Made by a program: the position numbers and the translations under genes
Part shown: piece by piece, positions 46,437 through 56,169 of the stretch
Layout of the letters: the number at the start of each line of letters is the position of its first letter
Numbering within the stretch: the first letter of the stretch is position 1
DNA from: Cristatella mucedo
Lineage: Eukaryota > Bryozoa > Phylactolaemata > Cristatellidae
Length of the DNA: 64,000 nt
Direction: 5' to 3'
Assembly: GCA_009760855.2 (NCBI GenBank)
Contig: WPIO01000028.1
Span: 1,447,001 to 1,511,000 of the forward strand
Notes under the pieces: model-generated
What the model was told of the DNA's origin: nothing
The model's input: the letters and a program-made list of their open reading frames with translations, nothing else
Database searches by the model: none

Positions 46437-49400
46437 TACTTGATAAAGCGCCCTCAGAGAACTCAATCTCTCTCTAGGTGCTTTACATTTGCTGCAAAGG
46501 GAAATGCAATTGAATGGTGAGTAATATCATGCTTGAAAAAAAAACAAAATGAATAATATGGTACATGCACAGGGTCAGCATGCAAATGTGGTTAGTGGCA
46601 GCATGCACAGTGTCAGCACGCATAAGCACATCAAGGACGAATCACAGGGACCCACTAAATGCTGTCCTAAATAGGCGTTTTTAAGTTCCATTTAAATGTG
46701 GTCAAGTCAGGGGATGTTCTGACGCAGGTCGGGAGGGAGTTCCAGGCTTTGGGAGCATACGAACTAAATGCACGGTCTCCAAAGGATTTAAGGTTTGTAC
46801 GAGGTATTTCTAGACTGTCGGATTCCGAAAAGCGAGTGGTACGATGCTTGGCCGGATGAGGGAGTATATCTGAGTGATAGGCTGGAGCCAAAGAATGAAG
46901 TGACCTGAAAGTGAGCGACAAACCCTTGAAGTCAATCCGTTGCTTGACTGATAGCCAGTGCAGGTCGGCGAGAATTGGTGTAATGTGGCAACTGCGACGC
47001 TACGACAGACAAGCCTAGCGGAGTTTTGCACCAGCTGCAATCGCCTGATCGCACATGCTGGTAGGCCAGTAAGCAGTGAGTTGCAGAAGTCGAGACTGGA
47101 TGTCACGAATGCATGGACCAACTTAAATGTGGTATCCTTATCTAAACAAGCCCGAATTTTAGCAATGTTATGAAGCTGAAAATAGGCAGATTTGACTGTG
47201 GAGCTGATATGGTCGTCTAACGAGAGGTCGCTTTGGAATGTGACACCTAGATTTCGAGCTGATTCAACTGGAGATATGCTGGCAGAGCCAATTTTGAGAG
47301 TCAGCCTTTCCAATCTCTGGATCACACTGGGTTTGCCCATAACTAGTAAGTTAGTTTTATCATCGTTTAGTTTTAGAAAATTTGCTGCCATCCATGTGCG
47401 GATGTCATCAATACATGCAGCAAGTGAGTTGAGAGAATTTGAGGTGCTCGAAGGCTGGGAGGGATCAAAGCAAAGGTACAACTGAGTGTCATCCGCATAG
47501 AAGTGAAAGCCTAGATTGTGCTTGGCAATCACATCAGCAAGAGGGAGAGTATAAACCGTGAAAAGAACCGGACCTAGCACGGAACCGGACCTAGCACGGA
47601 GCCCTGAGGTACTCCATATTTCAGAGGTACCTCAGATGATCTTTGTCCATTCACGTCAGTACTCTGGAAGCTATCAAACTATGTAAAATATACCCCGCAA
47701 AGAAATGTAGCACTAATTCGTCTGAAGAGGCCACAGGATCCAGGTAATGAAAGAGTTAGGTTCAAAAAAGCATCATAGCAACGGCTCAAATAAGGAGTTG
47801 CATAAGCAAGCCACACTGGTAACTGCGAATAGAGTAGGAATTATAGAGAGGGTCTGTATAATATGCAGAGAAAAGCTACCACAACCGCTAGCCACAGTGA
47901 TAGTATATCGAATATTCAATCTCTACTGCAATAGTCGATGATTCTCTTACCAGTGACATCTACAGACTTCATTCACACTCGCAGTGAAGTGCTTCCCATC
48001 GCTAGGGTACTAGGCGCAACTAGTGAAACTTCGATTTAATAATACTACTATTTATTTGCATTGTGCCTACAAGAACTAAATGTGGGAACTTTGCATAATC
48101 TGGGAAATGAGCCTGACAATTAGTTAGAAAATTCGACCTTTTCCCATTAACATGTGCTACGATACGCTTTGCAGACTTACGGATCTCAGGCGAAACGGTA
48201 ACCGAGTGAAGGCAAAGTAAAAACTGTAATACGAAATCAAGAATTAATATGCAAATGATCTGCCAAGATCTTATAAAGAAATCCTCCATTTTTTCCACAG
48301 AAATGTGAGGTACCGTTGCGGCTCTGCAATTCATCTATTTTTAAAGTGTACAATGAGTTCACCGGACTTACCACCACGGAACATGCCAGTCATCGCCAGA
48401 ATGGCAATGACAAGGGCTGCAATAGCAATGACAGCTAATGCACCAATGAGGCTGGAGAATACGCAACAATGCTGCTGCAGCCGATGTGTCATGGCTGAAG
48501 AGGTTTCGAGTTGAACGTTAGCCAAACTTGAGTCTGGCTTTGACGGAAGCACGTCTATCGAAGATCTCTCACTATAGAGAGGGTTAGCGCGTCGCCTGCA
48601 ACAGAAGAGCCGTCTTGACTATGAAAGGACATACGTACTAAGTCTGCAAGAAACGTACAGTGAGCCGAAAGCTTGAAGCATTAAGCATCGGCAGAAGAGA
48701 TCCAACGATGCATGAGGTTATATTAAACACCTTATCGCGGCGCCCGGCAAAAAAATTTGTCTCTTGTTCTTGCTTTTTTTTTATTGCATATACAAGGTGG
48801 TCCATGCATTCGTGACATCCAGTCTCGACTTCTGCAACTCACTGCTTACTGGCCTACCAGCATGTGCGATCAGGCGATTGCAGCTGGTGCAAAACTCTGC
48901 AGCTAGGCTTGTCTGTCGTGAGCGTCGCAGTTGCCACATTACTCCCACTTCTCGCCGACCTGCACTGGCTACCAGTCAAGCAACGGATTGACTTCAAGGT
49001 TTTGTCGCTCACTTTTAGGTCCCTTCATTCTATGGCTCCAGCCTATCTGTCAGATATACTACCCCATCAGGCCAAGCATCGTACCACCCGCTTTTCGGAA
49101 TCCAACAGTCTAGAAATACCTCGTACAAACCTGAAATCCTTTGGAGACCGTGCATTTAGTTCGTATGCTCCCAAAGCCTGGAACTCCCTCCCGACCTACG
49201 TCAGAACATCCCCTGACTTGACCACATTTAAAAGGAACTTAAAAACGCACTTATTTAGGACAGCATTTAGTGGGTCCCTGTGATTCGTCCTTGATGTGCT
49301 TATTCGTGCTGACACTGTGCATGCTGCCACTAACCACATTTGCATGCTGACCCTGTGCATGTCACCCCTAACCATATTATTCATTTTGTTTGTTTTTCAA

Positions 49401-52400
49401 GCACGATTTTACTCACCACTCAATTGCATTTCACTTTGCAGCAAATGTAAAGCGCCTAGAAAGAGATTAAGCTCTCTGAGGGCGCTTTATCAAGTACATT
49501 ATTCTTATTATTATTATTACAAACTCCACTGAACACTTGCAACTAAGCTTGAATCCTTTATTTGATTAATTGCCAAATCGGGTCAAAATAATTCTCACGA
49601 GCTAGGAGAATTTAGGCAAATCGAATGGCCAACTTGAGCAAAATGCAAAAGAGTAGATACAGACAGCTCCTTGAATTTGGCAGACTCAGACGGCGTTTAG
49701 AGAATAATGACTTGATACAGGTATGCATGTATACAGAATGGCAAGGCACGTAGCAAGTACAACTGTGAACTGAATCGACCGATTGGGGACAATTCCTTAA
49801 ATGTACCATTCGAACATGCCTGCTCTTTGCAGTATGCTCATGGAATCTAAGCTAGAGCGCATTCTGCTGGGAGCAGATCGTAGCAGAGCAGAGCATAAAG
49901 AGCCAGATGTTGCTAGCACACTGCAGACTCAACGAAGACTGATTTCAGTGTGCGAAGTGAGACGGCTCCGAGGCGTCTTCTTTTGTCATCCTAAGATGGA
50001 CAGAAAATCTGCACATACTGGTTCGCGAGTTGTGGCACCAGCTGCAACAGTGACTCACCGTTCTTTGGCACCAGAGCTGTTATCTGCAACAGGAACGATA
50101 GCAGCCATCGCTGCCGCGGCTGCGACTCCTTCCTGCTCCGCCCAAGGCAGCTCTTCATACAGATGACTTCTTTCGCGGTCCTCCTTTCGCATAGAGGGCT
50201 TGGAGCGAAGCTGCACACCGCTCATAGTTAGTTCTGGCCCCGCTGTACCTTTCGGAGTGGCAGCTGAACTTTTGAGGTCCGATGACACGGTACTTCTGAC
50301 TTCACCAGCGTTTGTCGACAGAGACTGTTGAAATACGCTAAATGATCTTGGCTGCTGCGGTGCAATTGGTAAATCATCTACACCACTCGGCCGCGATTGA
50401 CGAGACTCAACGTGGCAACTTGCTGTCGACTGGTGACACCCAGAAGGCGTTACAGAGCTGAGCACGGTTCCTTTATTCTTTGGCGGAGGTGGCGGTGGAG
50501 GTGACTTTACGTAGCTTGGTCTCGGATCTTTGACGAGAGACAGTGGCGAGATTATCCCATGCTCGGGTGTTGATACGAAAGCTAGATTGGCATGGATTTG
50601 GCCACGGCCACCAACATTTTCGGGGCAATCCAGGCTGTTAACTGCAAACAAAATATCGTATTCAGGCCAGCCCGTGTCCATTATGAGCGTTGCGGAAGAA
50701 AGGGGCGCGGTAGTCATTGCAGTGGGCAACAGCTTCTGTCGCAAGGGGTTGCCACGGGTACCGTATGCTAGCCACGGGTGCAGATATGGTGAAACCGGCG
50801 CCGTCTTTGTTATACACAGACAAAGAACATGCTTGCTCACACCTATACACGGCTTATGTCGTAGGCAGAAATGCACACGAATCGCAAGACATCAGGAGCC
50901 AATTCGTGAGGAAGGAGCTCGGTGGCTACCTTGGTTGCATGCGATGCTGCCATTCGTTGGGTGGCAGGAGAATGCAAGCATAACCTCGTGACTGGCACGT
51001 GCAGATTAATGCGCACTCATCACTGGCGTGCATGCTGGACGATAGCACTTCGGCAGCTCACTCAGAACCGTGTCGCCTGACCAGGAGGACACAAAGCCTA
51101 GGCTGCTTTTGATAATCAGCAGACTTCAAGTGACAAAGCACAAGCCGAACGAAACGTAATATCTGTAGACCAATATCGCATCAGGCTTCCCGTTGCACTG
51201 CCTTCTCTTCTGATTTATGTCGATTGATTGTGCCCCTAACTAGCTTCATATCCACCTAAAACTATCCCTTCGGTTACTGTGCTCGTTTAGTATGGAACTA
51301 CCGATGGATATTGAATCGTATCTTGTTATAACGACATACAAAAAGCTTACAGCCTAACTGTTTGTGAGAGCATTTGTTCATTCCGAGAACATTTTTCCTT
51401 CGTGTGCTTGTACGTTCAGAAACTGTGCAAACCGCGAATAACCAATTATCAAGCTTCCTTTTCAGCACAAGTAAAATTCCTAGAAATAGATTCGGTTATA
51501 TCGGGGTGCTATATTTTTTGTGGTCATTATTAGCGTCATATTATTGTATTATTATGGGTCATTTCACTCACCTGCCCCACCCTAGCTTGCATCGCCCTAA
51601 AAGATTGTATTTTGTATTGGTAAAAGTTTGAATTCTTGTTTTATCAACTGATCAAGCAGGATTCATTAAAAATATATCGCTTCAACATAAGGAGATACGT
51701 GGTAAGTTTCTTTGATTTAAAAAAACTAATCTCTTCACGATATGCAGCTGTTGTTAGCCTGCCACAACTTAAGATGCACAAGTCTGGTAAAGTGCAAACG
51801 GAGCAAGTAAAACCTTTTAGCTAGTCCATTACCGTATGTAGTCCCTAATCTTGGGGTAGGGATATAAGGGAATATGGTGTCTGGCAATGCCAGATGCTAT
51901 TTCTTTTGTGTTTAAATATGTGCTAATACACTGCATTTTATAACTAAGCAGTATAAGAAAAGTGCCTACACAGATATCTAGTGCTCTTTGTGGATAATTA
52001 TTACTACTTTCCAAATTATTTATCGAAAATACCAGCACCCACTGAATGTTTAAATACCCCACAATATGTATCCAAGGATGGCCTATTTGATTGGCTTTCC
52101 AGAAATGTCTTAATTTAGGAAGTATTTTAGGTCTGAGCTATGTCTCTGGATTATTTCGTCCACTAAGAAAGATAAAGGGGGTTTTCATGCACGGTTTACA
52201 TGCGAAGAGCTCTTTATAATGGCCATTCATTCTAGCGCTCACGCCATCTGACGAACTCAGGAAAATTTCCTTAAGGAGGATAATATTACACTTGATATAG
52301 TGCCCTCAGATAACCCAATCTCTTTCAAGACACTTTACATTTGGTGTAAAGGAAGCACGAAGATGCCACGCTTTGGGGCTCAACCAGAGCACCAGAAGCT

Positions 52401-55400
52401 TATGAGTTAAAAAATAAAGCCCCACCTGTCCAATATAAATTCGAAGGTGGCCTCTAGACCGTTGAAGATTCGAGGATACGGCGGTTATCCGGACAGCTGG
52501 CTATTTAAATTGTTTGAGCGCTGTGCAGGTACCCTTGTGCAGCCGGTACGACAACCGTGTTATTGCCGCCCATTGAAAATGCCAGGAAATATAGCTACCG
52601 TGACAGGCGTTACTGTCCGAAGTTTCGAGCATACATCGGAGCGGCTGCTGAGTCAGCACGTTCATATAGATAAATAGCGCTAGATATCGGCTCGGACGGT
52701 TCCTGATGTGAAAGCAGTCGCTAACTAGACGAGTATTTCCAGTGCTGATCTCATGGCTTACAACCGATCTAAAGCAGACTAACGTCAAACTTAACATGAA
52801 AGGTCAGCAGGTATTGACTACATTTCGAGGACAGGTAAGTTGGTCGGCCTAGAGCACTGATAAATAATTCAATATATCAGCTAACAAGCTGCTTTCGAGA
52901 ATTTAAAACGCGGTCTACTAATCTTTGCGACCGGAATTGTGAGAGATAATCGTGTCGTCGAATTTCGCCAAAGAATGCAGGCCCATCTCTATCCGGCAGC
53001 CCATCTATGTAATGTATCTCCGTCTGTAACTCCGCAAAGTCATAAAGACCACGTGGGTGTTACGCAGGAGAGTTTTGTATAGCGCACTCACAGCCTAAGC
53101 GGCTTTCGGTACGCATTCGGTAGCCAACAGACTTCGTCTCACGCAACAAAGAGAAAGTGGCAAGCATAGCAGAGTCAAGAGAGCAGCTGAGGTAGCATGG
53201 AAGTAGCAGCTCAGGACGGCTGAAAAAGATGTGCCTCAGTCGGCAGTAGGAGATGGTAGTTGTCGTTGCGTAAGAAAACTAGCATTCGCTCGCCCACGGC
53301 TGGAATTTTCACCGATCTCTCATTTACCGATCGAATGCTGAGTACACTTTAGGTGAGCTACCAAAAAGTCTCCATGTGACAAATACACGAACTCAGTCCT
53401 CGAGTCATCTGTGGAGTTAAAAAGGAGACCGAGTGCAAAACTGACTACCATGGCGGCTTGCAAAAATTCTTAGTCGCCCCACTAGCTGTAACTAGGCTGC
53501 ACTAGTCCAGTTTGTAATTAAGGGCTATCGAAAAAAGCCATTAAGCCTATTCAGCTGGTAATGAATACGGCTTCAAACTTAAGTCAACAATTCCTAGGTT
53601 CAGCCACGTGTTTCCTTTGCTAAAGGATGGCTCTCAGTCGATCAATGAATACAAAGCAAAATTCTTACCCTGGTCCTCAATGATAGCCACGGCTTGGCTC
53701 CTTTATACCAAGCTGAACTGCTGCCACAGGTTCAGCCTCCTTAGGTCATGTATCGACAATAAATACGCTACTCTATTCCTACGCTTAAGGACCGTTGGCG
53801 ACAAAAGCTTTTGCTCTGCAGGTCCTAGATTGTGGAACTCCCTTCTGTAATTCTTACCCAACAGCATCCTAAAGTTAAAGGTCAAGGCTGATTTAAAAGC
53901 CTCATTTACATTGCATCAGAAGAGCCTTAATGGCAGTAACCACGCCTGCAGTGGGCAATAAAGGATCGCCCACTGCAGGCGACTCGATTCCACGAACTGT
54001 GTCGTGAAGAGCTAGCACCGTTTCGACAATAATAATAATGCACTTGATAAAAGCGGCCTAACAGAACTCAATCTCTTTCTAGACGCTTTACATTTGCTGC
54101 AAAGGAAACACGATCGAATGGTGAGTAATATCCTGCTTGATAAACAAACAAAATGAATAACATGGTTAGGGGTGACATGCACAGGGTCAGCATGCAAGTG
54201 TGGTTAGTGGCAGCATGCAAATGTGTCAGCACACATAAACGTATAAAGGACGAATCACAGGGACCCACTAAATGCTGTCATAAATAGGTGCGTTTTTAAA
54301 TTACCAATTTACTCCCGACCATGTCGCATCCTTTCCAGCCGCACTGAGCTGCTAATTCCATACTACCCACTTCCTCAACTTGATTCGGCTATGCTTCTCA
54401 CTTTCTTTTCGTTGGATGAGATAAAGTCTGTCGGCTATAATATGCGAAGCGAAAGCCTCTTAGGCTGCTAGCGTGCTTGTACTGATCTCGCTCCATCAGT
54501 CCTTTTAGCGTCGCGGATTCGCAGACACATTCGCACATTAAACGCATGTATCACACATTTTCCAGCAAATAAATACAATGTGAAGTGGGAAGCATATTTC
54601 GTCGATGAATTTGTGTAAATATGCGCATTTACTTGTACCTCATGTAACTGTACGTAATCGCACAGGGTTTATAGGTACGAAACGAGTTTCCATAGGTATT
54701 CAAAGCCGTGTCTGACACCAGCCGAACCAGAAATTGGGGAGCACCGAACCAGGCACTATTCAATTTGATTATACCTTCCAGTTCACCATGCAACCACAAG
54801 CAAGAGACAGCTGGGATTGTCGACTCAGTGCTGAAACTAACAAATCTGTCATCGACTCTTAAAACCGAGTTAGCACCCTCCTGGAATAGGTAACCAGAGC
54901 CCCAGAGGCCTTAATTGTTTTGCCCCATGCCTCTGCACGAATAAAACCGGTAAGCATCAACACTCCATCTGCAAGACTGGTATACATCTATCAGTGAGAG
55001 CGGTACAAACCTAGTCAATACCGGGACCCGACCTTCATTCTGGGCCTGCCCGTGCCGAGCGTTAATGATGGCCTCCTGCATTCCATTTTTTGTTTGGCTA
55101 CGACCAAGCCACAGACCAACAAAACCGACGGTTAAACAATAAACGAGCGGTTAGGTGGTCAGGCTCACCATACGCAGGTGGCTTACCAGCGAACGAGTTG
55201 GACAACTAATCTAAATTCCAGTAAATAGCGGCAAACATCAAAAGGCTGTTGGCCACAGCTGGGGGGGGGGGTGGAGCAGTCATGCCCAACCTTTCCGGTG
55301 GGTGATGGGAGAGAAGTTTCCTATCGTGGTGTATCGCGATTCCCCGTTCAAGCAGCCACACTGTTACAGCTTCAACAGTGCGAATTAAGCATCATCGCCA

Positions 55401-55636
55401 GCAGCAGACCGCGGTAACAGGAACAGGTTAACCAAAAAAGTCAAAGATGAGCAGCCTTTGCTCGACCCAATGACCACAGCACGTACGACATAATTACCCC
55501 ACCCCGTGTGAGAGCAACCAAAAGATATCATATGTAGCCAGTTGCAACAAAGACCTGCAAAACAGCTCTTACCTGACATTCGCATGGTAGTCTCGCTCGA
55601 CATGCTGTCCCTGGGATACAAATAAGCGTCTTCCAT
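42640..55636 (-). CDS. Putative type II single-pass membrane protein, spliced, 3' end not found
   Basis: Put together from splice sites and phase. An ATG exon, a 583-nt exon, a membrane exon and at least two or three short exons join without a stop into about 345-363 residues. Residues 1-260 form a probable cytoplasmic tail: Ser/Pro-rich, a seven-proline run (69-75), a YEEL motif, an NPLY motif (220-223), then a membrane-proximal HCC. Residues about 261-284 are a hydrophobic helix rich in Ala/Ile/Val, followed by M-F-R-G. There is no N-terminal signal peptide, so the C-terminal part should be outside; it carries NTT and NVT glycosylation sequons. Poly-Pro and NPxY-type motifs suggest adaptor binding. 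I do not recognise the family. Confidence 0.6.
42771..42860 (-). CDS. Membrane protein exon 5
   Basis: 90 nt, phase 0 at both ends, acceptor AATCACGTTTCAG, donor GAG|GTAAGC. Encodes [20 protein letters not shown] and then [10 protein letters not shown], with an N-V-T sequon and one Cys. Another 0-0 exon could lie between exon 4 and this one. Confidence 0.58.
42870..45250. other. Intron 4 of the membrane-protein gene
   Basis: No repeat element found. A TATAAAA at 44231-44237 (plus strand) sits in a promoter-like context but has no attached gene. A minus-strand stretch at about 44705-44800 is open in two frames with weak splice sites. Otherwise nothing seen. Confidence 0.5.
45251..45324 (-). 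CDS. Membrane protein exon 4 (ectodomain stalk)
   Basis: 74 nt, acceptor TACCGTTCTTCTAG, donor AAG|GTAAGC. Encodes [20 protein letters not shown] followed by DLQAK, with an N-T-T glycosylation sequon and a heptad-like Leu pattern. It enters with 2 bases as exon 3 requires and leaves in phase 0. Confidence 0.65.
45358..45515 (-). mobile_element. LINE tail next to a SINE head fragment
   Basis: (AAT)n-like start and AGCGCCCTAAGAGAACTGAA (LINE tail, 45358-45422), then a minus-strand SINE-like head (GAGGTCAAGGTGCTC region, CCTAGGTCATGGGCTCGAGC). Both truncated. Confidence 0.45.
46400..47690 (-). mobile_element. LINE family A, longest copy, with reverse transcriptase remnant
   Basis: About 1.3 kb on the minus strand, in intron 3 of the membrane-protein gene. 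It encodes the C-terminal half of a non-LTR reverse transcriptase: [21 protein letters not shown] (catalytic YADD) and downstream [17 protein letters not shown] and WNSLP blocks. The 3' end has the paired GCGCC tail and a clean (AAT)n run. A 17-bp tandem duplication (47566-47599) shifts the frame between the PQGS and YADD motifs. It is 5'-truncated and dead, but well preserved. Confidence 0.9.
48036..48085 (-). mobile_element. LINE 3' tail remnant
   Basis: AATAATACTACT, then TGCATTGTGCCTACAAGAAC on the minus strand. Short. Confidence 0.4.
48372..48595 (-). CDS. Membrane protein exon 3 (transmembrane segment)
   Basis: 224 nt, acceptor CTTCTGTTGCAG, donor GTAAGT. Starts [19 protein letters not shown] (NPLY motif), then [10 protein letters not shown] and a 24-residue hydrophobic helix starting [18 protein letters not shown], ending MTGMFRG. 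The length is not a multiple of three, so skipping would shift the frame. It lies alone between two inverted LINE copies. Confidence 0.85.
48795..49522 (+). mobile_element. LINE family A 3' copy
   Basis: Plus-strand copy in intron 2 of the membrane-protein gene, from the GTCCATGCATTCGTGACATC block to a complete tail (AAAGCGCCTAGAAAGAGATT, GAGGGCGCTTTATCAAGTAC) and ATT repeats. By eye over 90 percent identical to 46400-47119 in inverted orientation. Confidence 0.9.
50059..50641 (-). CDS. Membrane protein exon 2 (cytoplasmic tail)
   Basis: 583 nt, acceptor ATTTTGTTTGCAG, donor GTGAGT. Encodes most of the cytoplasmic region: [14 protein letters not shown] at the start, the [11 protein letters not shown] run, Ser/Thr-rich middle, and near the end a charged [20 protein letters not shown] stretch and an Ala-rich segment. 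The frame stays open upstream of the acceptor, so the start was chosen by the acceptor and the phase match. Confidence 0.75.
51440..51560 (+). mobile_element. LINE 3' tail, diverged
   Basis: AAATTCCTAGAAATAGATTC and GGGGTGCTATATTTTTTGTG resemble the family A tail. Confidence 0.4.
52275..52355 (-). mobile_element. LINE 3' tail
   Basis: AGTGCCCTCAGATAACCCAA and AGACACTTTACATTTGGTGT on the minus strand. Confidence 0.55.
52998..53290 (-). mobile_element. LINE family B 3' end
   Basis: ATGTAATGTATCTCCGTCTG tail, GGTACGCATTCGGTAGCCAA and the GAGAAAGTGGCAAGCATAGC block, as in the 6.4- and 40.3-kb copies. Confidence 0.7.
53550..53890 (+). mobile_element. LINE family B fragment
   Basis: Plus-strand copy with the TTCCTTTGCTAAAGGATGGC and TTTTGCTCTGCAGGTCCTAG blocks. 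It faces the minus-strand copy at 52998-53290, giving another inverted family B pair. Confidence 0.65.
53890..54018 (-). mobile_element. tRNA-derived SINE fragment
   Basis: Minus-strand SINE body (CCATTAAGGCTCTTCTG region, GGGCGATCCTTTATTGCCCA) and a diverged head near GTTCGTGGAATCGAGTCGCC. It lies between two LINE pieces. Confidence 0.55.
54027..54300 (-). mobile_element. LINE family A 3' end
   Basis: (AAT)n, the tail and about 200 bases of upstream family A sequence (TGCATGTCACCCCTAACCAT, then GGGTCCCTGTGATTCGTCC) on the minus strand. Confidence 0.75.
54305..54480 (+). mobile_element. LINE family B fragment
   Basis: CCGCACTGAGCTGCTAATTC, CTTCTCACTTTCTTTTCGTT and CTGTCGGCTATAATATGCGA correspond to family B upstream of its tail. 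Confidence 0.5.
55573..55636 (-). CDS. Membrane protein exon 1 (start)
   Basis: Encodes [21 protein letters not shown] plus one base, then donor CAG|GTAAGA. The start context is good (G at +4) and an in-frame TGA lies three bases before the codon preceding ATG. The one base left over joins exactly to exon 2. The alternative frame through the same DNA ([14 protein letters not shown]) leaves two bases and would hit a stop in exon 2. Confidence 0.55.
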
Positions 55637-55961
55637 CCCTCAGATTGCTCAACTGGTAGCAGTAGTTCAGTTGATCTAGAGCACAAGAGACGCACAGTTG
55701 AATACGAAATGCTCGCCCTATTCGAAGAGTGGGGTCAGATTTTAGTCTCGGAGCCTTCGACTGGGAGTATGGGACCACTTATGCCTTTTCGAGGAAACTA
55801 GCTGATAACTAGTTTTGACTGGCCGAGTTCTTGTTATACCATTACAATTAGACCTGCAAATGGGCACAGCACTTTCTATGTTCACCCTCCACTTTAGAAT
55901 GACATGCCAATCAGCAATGTATCACATCTCATCCTATGCAGCGCCAACAGAGATTCAGCAT

Positions 55962-56010
55962 GAGAGGCAATGAGAGCATGAGAGGCTATGAGAGCATGAG
56001 AGGCTATCCA
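55962..56010. repeat. 18-bp minisatellite, about 2.7 units
   Basis: Tandem GAGAGGCWATGAGAGCAT units at 55962, 55980 and 55998 (last partial). Confidence 0.9.
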
Positions 56011-56169
56011 AGCAGACGATTTGTCAAGCAGAAGCTGTCCACGTGCTTTCCCGACCGCGTAGAGCTGCTCTTGCCGACTCATTTGCAAAACATCATCTCA
56101 GTAACCCATATGGACCTTTGGGAACACGTTAATGATACGCTTCACCGAGTGACTTTGCATCATCCTTAA

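Larger units (their letters stand above)
50642..55572 (-). other. Intron 1 of the membrane-protein gene
   Basis: A 4.9-kb intron containing LINE pieces (51440, 52275, 52998-54480) and a SINE. A plus-strand open stretch ends at a strong GTAAGT (about 52835), and a minus-strand stretch at 55187-55258 has a poly-C acceptor and GTAAGC donor but the wrong phase; I take both as cryptic sites. A poly-G run lies at about 55261. Confidence 0.5.

Noticed and set aside
55187..55258. Minus-strand stretch with a poly-C acceptor and GTAAGC donor as an exon of the membrane protein
   Set aside because: It needs a preceding two-base remainder and leaves two bases. It cannot join exon 1 to exon 2 without a stop.
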